The notes below the pieces were generated by a model. That model was not told the DNA's origin, did not search any database, and saw only the letters and a list, made by a program, of their open reading frames with translations. From assembly GCA_026929865.2 (NCBI GenBank), contig CM049416.1, positions 8,205,001 through 8,269,000 on the forward strand: DNA of 64,000 nucleotides, written 5' to 3'. This stretch comes from Hyperoplus lanceolatus. Lineage: Eukaryota; Chordata; Actinopteri; Uranoscopiformes; Ammodytidae. A program made the position numbers and the translations under genes. This document shows positions 25,301 through 37,372 of the stretch, one piece after another; positions within the stretch are counted from its first letter, which is position 1; each line of letters starts with the position of its first letter.

Positions 25301-28300
25301 TCTAAAAGGGTATAAAGGCAGATATACTGTATAAAGGTTATAAATATATAGAAAAACATAATTGGCGTACAACGCTATTTCCTGTTCCCGGTTATTGTTA
25401 TATCCTGTATGTTACGGTCTTCTTTACGGTAATCTAAAATTTTTTTTTTATAAATGTCAAATATCTGTACTGTAGCCTGATTCCTTTCTTAATGGTGCTG
25501 TAAAATGTAAATGGGAGGGCAAAACACTGAATATTTTCCATGTTCATTTTGAGATATATGGGTTTATTGTAAGATTATGATTTGGTTATTTTCCATTTTG
25601 ACTTTTGTCAATACTCCACTCCTCTTAACTGGACAATTTATGAAGAATCAACTCTAAAGTAACTAAAGTAAACCCATTAGCAATAGTACAATCTGTTGAG
25701 GCGTGTGTGATGAAATGCAGACTAATGAAAAGGCGTAGATGGTACCTTTAGCTAGCTCCTTGAATGTGACTTCTTGCTCCTTCTCCTCGTGATCCAGGTT
25801 TTCGTCTGGGAGGAAATTCTCCTTCTCCGCCTTTGTTGCCAGCTCTGTGCTTTTCCCCTGGCTCTCCTCTTCCCCTTGCTTGGGCATGGACTTGGGCAGG
25901 AACCAGAATGGGATACTGGACAGCAGGATCACGGTGCCAGTTGCTATGAAGCCCACCCACCAGGCGCCCACCCAGCGGGAGTCCTTATAGTTGATGGTGA
26001 TAGTGTCTAGGAGAGGAGGACGAGCAGAAACAGCAGATTATAAAGATGACTGTGTCTATAGGACCCTAATTACTAAACCCTCACACTTTCGGTCACTGAG
26101 ACACCAGTAGGTGTATTGGATAATTCTGCTCTCTTGTTCACAGACTGTCAACACGTCTGATCCGCGCAGTAAAAATTTAACTAGACCAATTAAGACACTA
26201 GGATGGCATGTTGGGAAATTCTCTTTTCTCCGGAAGATTTATTTTTCTGTATGGCTCTTATAGTGTATTATGTTATTAAACATTTTATATTAAGTTTATA
26301 CTGTTTCAGGAGGACATTATACTGTTTTAAAGTGTCTCATTCTGCTTAGAAAGGGAGCAAGGAGAGGAATGAGGATTGCTTAGTGGAGGAAGCCTGTAGG
26401 GAAGATTTCTGTAGATTATTCAGCAGTATGCACACAATAGGATGACTCTTTTTGTGAGGGCAATTTAGGACAGTCTGGTTAAGATTTAACAGCTAATTTA
26501 TTGGCTCCTGGCTAAAAGGATTGTATTAAAGTACTGATCAGACTTCATCAGCACCCAACAAGATATCGCCTCTAGGGGATGATTACCACAGGTGTCCTCT
26601 GAACAGTAGGCAGTGTCCAGATAGTTAGGGTCCACCAATCAGTGGTTAGGAGGGGCAGATCTTACTGACCTAAGGACCAATCAGCTCACTTAGATTCTCA
26701 GGTTAAAAGATGCAGACACACAGGCAGAGGGGAGGTTGGGATAATGGAATTGGCTTACCGGGCATGGCCAGCCTGGTCTGACACAGGCGATGGGTTATTT
26801 TATCCTAATAAAATACTTTATCCACCTCAACTCATCCCTGTCTCAGCAGACCCATTTCTATTCTTCAAACTAACACCTTTTGTGAATGGACCCCAGAAAA
26901 TATACTGCACTCTTCACCGAAGACTTTGCCATAGAGGTCAAATGAGAAGAAGGGTTAATTGTTTCACTGAAGATGGTAGGTTTTGTAAGAGGGATTATAC
27001 AATGTGTAACGGGGTTACACACAGCCAATTGCTCAATATTTGACCAGCCAAAGGGTAGTAATGACCTGTTAGGTAAGCACTAATGATACAAGATAAGGTA
27101 TTTTCTGAACACACTCTGAATGCTGCGCCACATAAACGCATTGAACTTTCCCCCATACCTAAATCCACAGATCCAATGTCCACATAGATCTTGGCAAGGT
27201 AGGATCCAAGCATGAAGCCAAACATTGGTCCTAAGATTCCCACTGTATGGATGCAGGCTGTCATATGGAGAAACAAAGAAATAAATGTTATGTTCTCAAC
27301 TGGTTAGATATGAACCAAGCATTATTTGGATTAAACACAACAGACTTAAGCAAAACATAACAAACCCAAATAGAAAGGAGTGTTCTCTTCTCTGGAGAAG
27401 TCATCCAGGTAGGACACACCCAGAGGCATGATGGGAGTCTCTCCAATTCCACGCAGCATGTTTCCCAGGAATACGTAGATCCACATGGACGAGCCAGCTG
27501 CCTTTTCACAAGCTGATGGAGGAAGACTGCATTCAGAGCTTCGAACAAAACTGTTCATGCTATTGACACTTCTTTTGAGAGCATTGCTCATCTTCTGCAA
27601 TCTATGAATGTCCAAAAGTAACAACATGACTGAAATATCTAACCTGAGAGACCTGATATCTAATGCAGTACATGTGTTTGACACATACCTGTTCTGGCCT
27701 CTAAATCAGGCGTTGTATCAGCTTCAATCACAGTGTGGTTGGCCAAACAGGGTAGGATGCTTTCACTGATGTTGTCGCCTGTATTGTGAGACACACTGGT
27801 CTCATATTTATACCTGGAAAACATTGAGAATGATTAAACCTTTCATAATACATAAGCAGATTACTATAAACTAATATAAAACTATTTAGTTTAATTATCT
27901 ACATATATTATAACTATCATATATTTAGTAATGGCAGAATTTGATAAATAAAGGTTTATTTTTCTTATTTTGTAAGATATTTGGCTAGTAGCCCGAATAA
28001 CATTAGCAAAAGCTAGTTGTTATCCGTACCTCAGTTCAGTTGTTACAGTTTTTTTCGATCGCTAAACCACAGTGGGCACAACTGTAGCTCAATGTGCAAA
28101 ACTCTAACTACAGTCTGCACTACCAACAGTCACTGGAGCTGAACAGTTCACTTCACCTGCAAAACAGGTTCAGTGCAGCAAACACTATGAACCAGCCTCA
28201 CTGAGATCACACACACTGTCACTCAGAATATGCTCAGAGTACAAACACTAGCATCAAACCCCAATACACAAATTACAAACTTTTAATCTTTACAGTTTGA

Positions 28301-31300
28301 ATAATTTGAGCTATTTCACACAAATTACATAATATTTTCTTTGATGAAAGGGTGAAATTCTTTCACATGAAATTGTTTATTTTATAACATACCAGTTTTT
28401 TTTAGGAAAACAAAAATAAATGAAAATCTGAAGTTTGCTTCAATAGATACACATTTTGTATATTTTATTGAAAACATTTCCAAATGTAGTATTTATCTGT
28501 GTAAATATTCTAAAATTGTAATACAGAAATCTATCCTGTAATGTTGTCATTTACTGTAAGGAAAGGCAACTCTAAGCTGTTTGTTTGCTGGAAACTCCGT
28601 ATTACAGATGCAACTTTAGATTTTTGCAGATTGGGTTGCACTCTCAACTCTGCCTCTCTCAATGAGAGACCATGATTCACAACAGGGTCTATCAGTGTAG
28701 CCCTTACTGTATTTCATCAGACATTACAGCTCTATGTCTTCCTCCACATATCCACACTCTCACTGCCACTCTTCTCCCTCCAACAACCTGTCTTCATTGG
28801 TCCATTTACAAAAAAATATATATTTTTGAGCTTTCCCTTTATACTGTATATGTTCACTAACAAGTCTAAAACATGACATCTTAGTGTTTCAGTTGAAATT
28901 GCAATCTGCAGTGTTTGAAATGCATTCATTCTGTTTTGAATGTGTGGTTTACAGTTGTGGCAGAAGTGTGTTAGTGTTTGAAAAAAAGGGCTGGAAATCC
29001 ACTGTGTTGTGCAGGCTGTGGTTAAGCCATGAGATAGGTGTGTAGAGTTTAGAACGTTGTGTATAAGCAATGAAAAACGAGCTAAAACGAGCTACAGTTT
29101 GATCCGAATGAACCGCTGCTCTGCATACTGTTGTTAGAGTTGTGCACTTGTCGTTCCAGTTGTGCCCACTGTGGTTTAGCAATCGAAAAAAACTGTAAGC
29201 ATCTGGCTGCTAGCAGGATATGAGTTGCAGCAATCAGTTTTCATAATAGGCATGGTCTACCAAAACTATATACTGTGTGCAGGGCCGCCTATAAGGGGGA
29301 AAACGTGGGACATCTTTCTAAGGGCAGCCAATATGCCTTTGGAGGGCAGGACCCTAACTAATCAAAACTTTATTTTGAACCAAAGGATTCACTAAAACTT
29401 CAAAAATCAAGTGGTAATATGATGAAGGAAACTGTGTTCTTACATTCCCTGGAAGAAGTGAGGCAGGGCAATGAGGTAAGATCCAACAGCCATGATCACA
29501 CAGCCAATGGCAATTAGCCTAGGACGATGGAGCTTAGCACCAAAGTAGCTCACAAAGGCTATTACCAGCAGGTTGCCTGGGGAAGAGATTCATTTAAAAC
29601 AATTAAATTAATTAATTATTGTCTAAAACAAATACTTTCACATTATGGAAAATGTACAGAGTAAGAGAGTAAGATTATTGGACAGATACCACTCTCATTC
29701 CTGCATGCTACTGCACAATGGTGGAATGCACCACGTTAGTCCGCAATCAGCAGTGAAGAAATCCTACATTTAGTGTGCAATTGAACGGATATTTATTTTT
29801 GAGGTAGCATTTAGTATTGGCAAAAAAAGTTTTTCTGCTGGCCCCCTCTGAAACAGTACAAGGCCGGTACAGTGACCAAACCAAACTCATTAAAATGACT
29901 GTGCTGACAGCCATCTCCATAAGGTAACAGACCAACTATGCAGAATCTTTATAACCTCATATAAACCCACTTCAAAAATACTGAACTATCCCTTTAACCA
30001 CTGGTTCATATGTTGGCTTGTTTGTACATACAAAAACTGAAGAGTACAGACTTCTGGGCAACATCAAAGTGACGCACAACTACAGGAAGTTCCAACCAAG
30101 AAAAAGTCCCCTAAAACTTCTGACATTTCACTCTGTTTTTCTTACTGGATTTAAGTATATAGTATTTGTTAATTCGTAAGCTGGAGGAGGATTTTATGGA
30201 TGTCGGCTACCTGACTTTCAGTCATTGTATACTAAGCTAAACTAGCTGTCGTCTAGCTGTAGCTTTATATTTATTTCACAGATACAGTGGTATCAATATT
30301 CTCGTCACACTCTCTGCAAGAAGAGCAAAACAAATCTTCATACATTTTCATAATAAGATAGCATGATTGAGCTGAAACATTAATACATCATCCTAAGAGA
30401 AATACTGCTTATGCACATGTGCACCTACCCATTTCAAAGCTGCCATCTATGACCCCAATGAGGGAGCTGGGGATATCAAAGCGCCTTTCAATCTGGGTGA
30501 TGGAACTCTTCATGTAGGCTCCACCGAAAGCTTTGGCAAAATAGACAAATGACATAGAGGCCAAGAAGAGCTGGAAAACACACAGACACACACAATTAGC
30601 TGTTGTATGAATCACTCTTCCATTTAAAAACAACATTTTTGATATGATTCTATCAGGTTGAGTGTAAATGGCTTAGGTTCAGACTAATTCTCAGTATGCC
30701 ATTGAATGGTGAGAGCTGTCTGTGGCCTGTTTTGAAATGATTAGCTTGATAGTGATCACTCATAAACAACCTCTGAGTTAGAAGATTAATCTGCCTATTT
30801 GCAGTTCCAATGCAAAGGTTTTTGAACGAGGCTAATTCAAATACAAAGGATAAAAGAATACCTTGCAGCGATGTGCACAGATACTCTCATGATTGATTAG
30901 GTCCACAAACAACAATTAACACACAGTTAGACCATGGGCCTATTGCATAAAACTAGGATAAGGAATTAACCTAGGATATTTCGGTTATCCTGGCTTGCGT
31001 TAGCCATGATCTGGTTGCATAAAAAAGGAGGGACATAACCAGGCTAAACATAAAGGATAAACTTATTCAGTTGCCTGATTGGCTCAGTCAGCTGTCACTC
31101 CGATCTGAAATCAAGGTGTTTAACAGTTATTCCATGATCTTCCGTGTATTGCTTTATTTTCATTAGCCTGTTTTAAGGTACCACATAAAAGACTGCATTG
31201 TGATTTAGTTAAATAGTTCTTCTTTTTTATTTATTTAACCTGAACCATTTATAATTAACTTAATTATAATTAGATTAAGATGCAATTATATAAATTATAA

Positions 31301-33155
31301 TAATTTATGTGATAGTCTGTTCATATTGCAGGCTCTATTTATACAATTGATTGTCGATGGCAGATGACATTGCAAGTGTGGGTCAAATAAATTCACTTTG
31401 TACTTATAACTATATCGAGGTGCATCTGAAACAAAATTCAATATCAATGAAAAATTCCTTTTTTCAGTAATTGAATTCAAAAAGTGAAACTTAAATATAT
31501 TCTAGACATTCATTACACATGAAGTGAAATTAATCTAGAATAAACATACTTTTCAGAAGGTCGACATTTCTGTATTATAAATCCTTTTTCTGATTGGTTG
31601 TATGTAACATTCTAATATTTTCAGATACTGGATTTTTTATTCCATGATCAATCAATCATCCAAAAAAAGGCTTAACATATTTTACTTCTTGTAATGAAAC
31701 TATGAAAGTTTCACTTTTTGAATGGACTTTCCATGATATTAGTTTTTTTAGATGCACCTGCAGACTGCTCACTGTCAACTATTTTATCATAAAACAATGC
31801 AGGGACATCAAGAACAGTTGGCAGAGAATACATCTCCTGTATGAAATGAACTGCCCCGTGACTTACGGTTTAAACTAGCAAGGCATTGTGTGAAAATGGG
31901 CCGTCTTTTCCATATTTCCATCAGTAAATCTGTGTTCGATCTTTGGGTCTACTTCTGAAAGCTATGGGCTGGCACTTAACAGAATTACTTACACCTGGCT
32001 TGACAAAGCAGCCACTTTACATCCTAGATTGGCGTTTATGCAACTGACTAATCCAAAGTGCCCAGGCTAGACTTTGTCAAGGCTGGCTTTATCAATCATC
32101 CTGGATGTCTTTATTCCACTTTTATGCAACAGGCCCCTGCAGTACTTCACACCTACTTTCAACATTGATTGGATAAATAATCATTTACATTACATTTGTT
32201 ATAATCTAAGTATATTGGAATCACAGTTTACATGTTATCACAGTATATTTCATCAAATGTCTCAACCTAGTGTGCAGGTAAAGGAAAAAATCAAAGTCAC
32301 AAAATCTTATATGTTCTGGAGATGAAATTAATCAGTGTTTGGCGTAATCTCATATCATGGGGTGCTGATTTGAACCCTTTAAACCTTTTAAAGTTTGTTT
32401 GCTTTACAGGTTACAAATACTATTTGCGTACAGCCATATCTAGAGCCACAAAAATATTTAAAGATTAAAGGGCATTGGGCTGCAGGTCAGACTATTCTGA
32501 GTATATGTTTTGACCACTGCTGTTACTTTCCAAACAGTTAAAGCACCAGAGGTTAACAAAAGGTTCCACAAGAGTGCAATACGTTTTTTTTTTTTTACTT
32601 GCAAAGAGGATTTGCACTTTACTGAAATGGACTGGTGTCTCTTTTGCAAGAAATTGATCAATACTAATTGCTGCTACTCAGAGCTGATAATGTCCCATTT
32701 TCCTGCACAATATGTCTGTAATCAGTTAAGGCATATTATTAACTGTCGTTATATTGTCAGAGTGAAGCAATAAAAACATGTTTATTGTATGGATATAGGT
32801 CACTGTAGCCATACCACCAGCCATAATGCAATACTTTGTACTGTATCAGGTATTATACTCTATCAGGTGAGGCATTAGTGGGAAAGAGATAATACTGACA
32901 TAGACCAAGAAGAATACATAGAGATATGGAAAAACAAAGCAGTTTTACAGGAAGATTGTGTGTCACAGATTTGGCCCTTTTTTGTGTTCACAAATGTATT
33001 TTTTGTGTTCACACATGTGCTTTTAAATGATGAATGAGCTCACACAAGAAGCATGCAGCGATATTCCCTGACACTGTACAGGGAAAGGGTAACATTTCAC
33101 CGACCTTGAGCTTAGAGCAGCAAGCCTCACGTGGTTTTTTGGACTCTACACTCAT
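19304..33155 (-). CDS. OATP1 (SLCO1)-family organic anion transporter, complete 14-exon gene
   Basis: Sodium-independent uptake carrier for amphipathic anions at the plasma membrane, by homology. Exons in transcript order: 33105-33155, 30429-30570, 29444-29576, 27689-27813, 27366-27512, 27159-27257, 25746-26006, 24288-24452, 23506-23701, 23167-23332, 22803-22987, 22549-22613, 22320-22437, 19304-19517. They sum to 2067 nt, i.e. 688 residues and stop, and every junction is in phase. Seen: [31 protein letters not shown], the OATP signature [12 protein letters not shown] (about residue 242), 12 likely membrane spans, and a Cys-rich Kazal-like loop 5 (about residues 450-515, [22 protein letters not shown]). 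The tail ends KESTI, a possible class I PDZ ligand. The start MSVESKK at 33155 gives a 17-codon first exon ending ..SKLK, as in human OATP1 genes. It is intact despite three large element insertions in introns. 1C1- or 1D1-like; the exact paralog is undecided. Confidence 0.95.
19675..19701 (+). repeat. G-rich tract
   Basis: GGGGG, GGGG and a 16-G run in an intron of the complete slco1 gene. It could form a G-quadruplex on the plus (non-template, relative to the gene: antisense) strand. Low-complexity sequence. Confidence 0.7.
20415..21543 (+). mobile_element. 5'-truncated L2/CR1-clade LINE
   Basis: Encodes the C-terminal reverse transcriptase (YADDTQIYI catalytic motif near 20511-20537, then [58 protein letters not shown]). 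The main frame 20460-21152 stays open for 230 codons. The fragment ends in a TTGCC microsatellite tail after TTTATAAATAAAC, the usual 3' end of fish L2-like elements. The 5' part, including the endonuclease, is missing. It inserted into the left arm of the foldback element. Confidence 0.88.
21544..21967. repeat. Central palindrome of the foldback element
   Basis: Arms of about 160 bp (21544-21703 and 21791-21967) are near-perfect inverted copies: TAATGATGCGTAAA on the left, TTTACGCATCATTA on the right. The loop is about 90 bp. It would form a stable hairpin or cruciform. Confidence 0.85.
28046..29195. mobile_element. Mariner-type (IS630/Tc1) non-autonomous element, copy a
   Basis: 1150 bp in an intron of the complete slco1 gene, with a TA on each side. 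Termini are CAGTTTTTTTCGATCGCTAA and its near inverse. Remnants of a transposase N-terminus (motif [20 protein letters not shown], better kept in the copy at 49437-58333) read on the minus strand. Two more copies are at 41958-43093 and 49437-58333. Confidence 0.85.
30936..32136. mobile_element. PIF/Harbinger-like MITE
   Basis: About 1.2 kb with termini GGGCCTATTGCATAAAA and the inverse of GGGCCTGTTGCATAAAA. It lies in intron 1 of the complete slco1 gene. AT-rich, no coding capacity. A 3-bp duplication is not clean here, so the class rests on the GGGCC-type termini. Confidence 0.68.
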
Positions 33156-34298
33156 GATGCTGCTGCGTGCAGAGTCAAGGGAGCTGAAATCACACCACCA
33201 AAGGACCTGTAGCAAGATACAAGAACATCAGAGTTGGTGGAAAATTGTGTTAATTTCATCTGAACTGTCAAATACATCTTCCTCAAAAAATATGAAAAAT
33301 AAGCAAAGGAACCTCAAATAGTTAAATATTTTTGTCTTTTCACCTACTGCATTACATGTTAAATAAAGTAGATGATAAAGACTTCACTGTGAGTTTGTGA
33401 AGCTCACTTATAATACATACACACAATTGTATATTGATTATAATAATATGAATATTGATTCACGAACCAGTCACACATACTGCTCTGTACATATTTTTTT
33501 AATATAATATTTTTTAAGCTCCTGATAACAATGCAAACAATATAATAGGAATTTACAAACACAACTAAAAGTGAATTGAAGAATATTTCCTCAGTGCATC
33601 TTAAAGAAGAACTTAGTGCAGAATTAGAAGTTGTGAAAAACCATAAAAAAAGTATTTACCTTGGAGGCAGTAGTGGTCCTATGAAGGATGGGAAGGATGT
33701 GGTGAAGTAGCTGAAGGCTGGTTGTACCTGACAGGACTTTGTGCTCAAAGCAGGAGTCTTATCACAAACAAACTATCACATCACCTGTAATCAGTAACCC
33801 AGCCACTCATGTGCACTTGTTGATCATGTCAATAAAGAGCCCTCCAATCCGATCCCACTCATAGAAGCGCGTGCACACACACATATAACTCACACGTGAC
33901 TGGTCCTGTTGGGTAAGGTCTGTTGGGATGCATGTCCCAGCAGCCACCGGAAGGTTCGCAGGTTCACCAAATGTGTTCACAGGCCGCACACACTCGCACA
34001 TCCTCCTCTGTGAACATGAGAAGCCATCCTTTTGAACGCACAACAAACAGCAGCAGCGTGAAGCTGGCCAAAGCTTATTTTACAAGTCTGCTGTTCTCTG
34101 TCAGCCCGTGTTTTTCAAAGACTAGAATGCCTTCCTCTCCTGGATAAATTCAGCTTTTGTAAGGTTGGGTGTTTCCTTGGACTGATCAAAGTCTTCCTGT
34201 CCTATTGATAACTGCTAACAATGGTTTTGCTCTCTGTGTCCTATTGGCTGAGCAACACATCCCATCCCCTGATAAGACTTGTTGGTCAGATTAATAAG
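33156..34298 (-). other. 5' flank of the complete slco1 gene, with a candidate 5' UTR exon
   Basis: A minus-strand exon ending at 33660 with a good donor (CCAAG then GTAAATAC) could be a noncoding first exon. Possible acceptors for the coding exon (CTTGCTACAG, GTGATTTCAG) lie just upstream of the ATG at 33155. No CpG-rich promoter is obvious. Nothing else recognised. Confidence 0.4.
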
Positions 34299-35383
34299 GG
34301 TAACACTTTACAATAAGGTACACAAAATTGTAGTAGCTACTACATACCTACTACATAGTTTTTTTTTTTTTGCGCTACCTATGTGTTAGGTAGCACAAAA
34401 AAAAAACCCTATGTGTTACCTACTACATAGTTTTTTTTTTTTTGCGCTACCTATGTGTTAGGTAGCACAAAAAAAAACCCTATGTGTTACCTACTACATA
34501 GTTTTTTTTTTTTGCGCTACCTATGTGTTAGGTAGCACAAAAAAAGAAAAACCCTATGTGTTAGGTAGCACATAGGGGTTTTTTTGTGCTACCTATGTGT
34601 TAGGTAGCACAAAAAAAAACCCTATGTGTTACCTACTACATAGTTTTTTTTTTTGCGCTACCTATGTGTTAGGTAGCACAAAAAAAACCCTATGTGTTAC
34701 CTACTACATAGTTTTTTTTTTTTTGCGCTACCTATGTGTTAGGTAGCACAAAAAAAACCCTATGTGTTACCTACTACATAGTTTTTTTTTTTCGCTACCT
34801 ATGTGTTAGTTAGCACAAAAAAAAAACTATATAGTAGGTAACACATAGGGTTTTTTTTTGTGCTACCTAACACATAGCTAGCGCAAAAAAAAACTATGTA
34901 GTAGGTAACACATAGGTTTTTTTTTTTGTGCTACCTAACACATAGGTAGCGCAAAAAAAAAAACAACTATGTAGTAGGTAACACATAGGGTTTTTTTTTT
35001 GTGCTAACCAACACATAGGTAGCACAAAAAAAAAACTATGTAGTAGGTAACACATAGGGGTTTTTTTTTTGTGCTACCTAACACATAGGTAGCACAAAAA
35101 AAACCCCTATGTGCTACCTAACACATAGGGTTTTTTTTTTTGTGCTACCTAACACATAGGTAGCGCAAAAAAAAAAAAACTATGTAGTAGGTAACACATA
35201 GGGTTTTTTTTTTTGTGCTACCTAACACATAGGTAGCGCAAAAAAAAAAAACTATGTAGTAGGTAACACACAGGGGTTTTTTTTTTTGTGCTACCTAACA
35301 CATAGGTAGCGCAAAAAAAAAAACTATGTAGTAGGTATGTAGTAGCTACTACAATTTTGTGTACCTTATTGTAAAGTGTTACC
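34299..35383. mobile_element. Palindromic element built of tandem hairpin units, GGTAACAC ends
   Basis: Termini GGTAACACTTTACAATAAGG and inverse, followed inward by CACAAAATTGTAGTAGCTAC and inverse. The left half repeats a unit of about 70 bp: CCTACTACATAG, a T run, GCGCTACC, TATGTGTTAGGTAGCAC, an A run, CCCTATGTGTTA. Starts near 34348, 34419, 34490, 34631, 34700 and 34770. The right half carries the same unit inverted; the centre is near 34830. Each unit contains its own short hairpin (CTACCTA...TAGGTAG). GGTAACACTTTA termini are widespread in fish MITEs; no clear target duplication was found. Confidence 0.82.
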
Positions 35384-36648
35384 AAATTTTAGGTGGGCAC
35401 ACTGGGCAGAGAGAACGAAAATGCGAGTGCGCACAGAGCGTGCGAGTAGACATTTTTTGCCCTTGTAAGATCTCTGCGTCTGATTTTTGGCACATTTACT
35501 GTGAATTGTGCAGAACACAATATGCAAATAAACTTTGAGTGTTGCTGTGTGGGAGATTTGATTCTTGCATGTTTTTTTTCCAAAATGAGCTGATAGAAGA
35601 GAAAGCTTTGGGACTGGGCAACCTGGATGGTGGTAGTCCAGAGCTATATACTATACACACTATATAGATATATAGTCTTTCCACTATTGACTCCGATGTC
35701 CACCTGGGTGAAAATGGTAGCCAGCCGAGGTCACGACCCTGCTAGGGGGGTCCGGGGGTATGTTTTTTTTTCACCCTGTTTTTTTTTTACCTTTTTTAAA
35801 GTGAAATGCATGAATCCGGTGCACTTTGAGAGGAGGAGGCTAAATATGAGGATAACAGATTTTGTATTTTGTATGAACAAATAATTTGGAGACACTGGGT
35901 CGGATGAATCAGAAGCTATTGAAGAAAGACATGAATTTTCCATAGAAATATAAATTTGAAATAAAATATTATGCAGGGTCCTCTGGGATGGGCTTTGTTA
36001 AATTAATGTGTTCTCATAATATTATATTAGTTGTTTAAAATGATATGCCTCTATATTGTGCGGATTACGACCGACTTTTGTATCCAACATTAGTTTACAC
36101 CAATGTGATTGGTTGTTTTATTTTGTTTTCTGTATTGCATTGCATTCTGGGTCATTGACCGTTAATTGTTACTGCGCACATGCCATGGCTGCTGCTGATA
36201 TACCGGAGCTGTGAAGAAGAAAGGAATAAAGAGTTAAATGAAACATATGCAAGACGTGATCCTTTATCAACATGACAGAAGAGAATGAAACCTCAGCAGG
36301 CTTGGTGCTCTTTTTCTTTCACGGGACATATTTTTCTGTAATAGCCTACAGCCGATGACACTAACGGTTTCCCGCTTTCCCGGGGCAAGTGAAAATAATG
36401 TTCAGTAAAATGATTATTAGGCAAAGGTCAATAAAAGGACATCATGATTTGTTCAAATGTAACATCAGGAAAAAATAGTTTTTCGTTTTTCGCGAGAAGC
36501 TTGAATAATACAGTTTGGGTGAAAAGCTTGTTTTCCCAGCAATATAAAATGATAAGTAGGCCTAAATATGGAATTATGACCTGTTTAAAGTCATATCCTT
36601 AGCTCTGCTCATCTTATAAGCAATTAAAGCAATAATACCAGTTCTCTT
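35384..36648. other. Intergenic, no gene recognised
   Basis: AT-rich sequence with an ATATA-rich patch near 35646-35675 and poly-T runs near 35763-35790. Open frames are short and show no domain. Confidence 0.5.
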
Positions 36649-37186
36649 TTAAAGAGGACCAATGATACTTTTCGACTTTTATGACCTATAAACGTTGTTA
36701 TAATGATTTATAGTCATGTTTAACCATACTAGAGTATCAAGTAATTACGTACATGCATTTCGACATATTCCCTGCTGACCGTTTGGGGTGGCTATGCAGA
36801 GCACTAAAAACTATGGCAGCTGGTCGAGCCGAACTTGTTCAAATTTCCTGGTTGTGTCTGTCACGCTGGGGTCGTTTCTGTCATGTTTCCATATATGGTA
36901 ATGCTGCCGCTCAGGCAAGCTCCGGCTGCATACCCCCATCTTCCTTAAAATTTCCCGCTCCTGGAAGGAAGGTAACCAATCACAACGGAGTGGGGTTTGC
37001 TGCAGGGGGGGAGGGGCGGAGAAGCTCAAAGCAGTGTGTAGAGAGAGACTGCTGTGCTCGCTAGGGTAAGAGGAAGAGTGTCCCGAAAATCTACATCGTC
37101 TTTTGTGATGTGATTCGTGTCAGGTTGCTCTATTGCAGTTTTTAACAAGAAATTAGACCAGAAAAGTAGTATAATAGGATCTCTAA
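36649..37186 (-). mobile_element. TTAA-flanked MITE, copy 2 (inverted)
   Basis: 538 bp, the reverse orientation of the element at 3893-4511. It opens with TTAAAGAGGACC. The other end is GGATCTCTAA, with the TTAA decayed by one base. The shared inner blocks (GACACGAATCACATCAC inverse, TTGTGATTGG inverse) confirm the family. Confidence 0.75.
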
Positions 37187-37372
37187 CAAAATAATAGAAA
37201 AGTATCAATAAAGATTTGATTTGTGGAGTCTTTATAATAGTATCAATATGAATAGAAATAAATGATCCCCCTCCCTACTTACAGTATAACTGGGCAATAA
37301 CTTTAACATGGTGGACTTTAATCATTTTATGGCAGACGATCACTTTTTGGCACAATGTGACCGTTTTAAATA

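Noticed and set aside
26520-26840. Possible solo LTR in a transporter intron (a TTAAAAGA box, then AATAAAATAC and a TGTCTCAG stretch)
   Set aside because: No TG...CA termini, target duplication or second copy could be found.
33807-34147. Overlapping open frames upstream of the complete slco1 gene
   Set aside because: Cys-rich by chance, with no family resemblance, and better explained as 5' flank.
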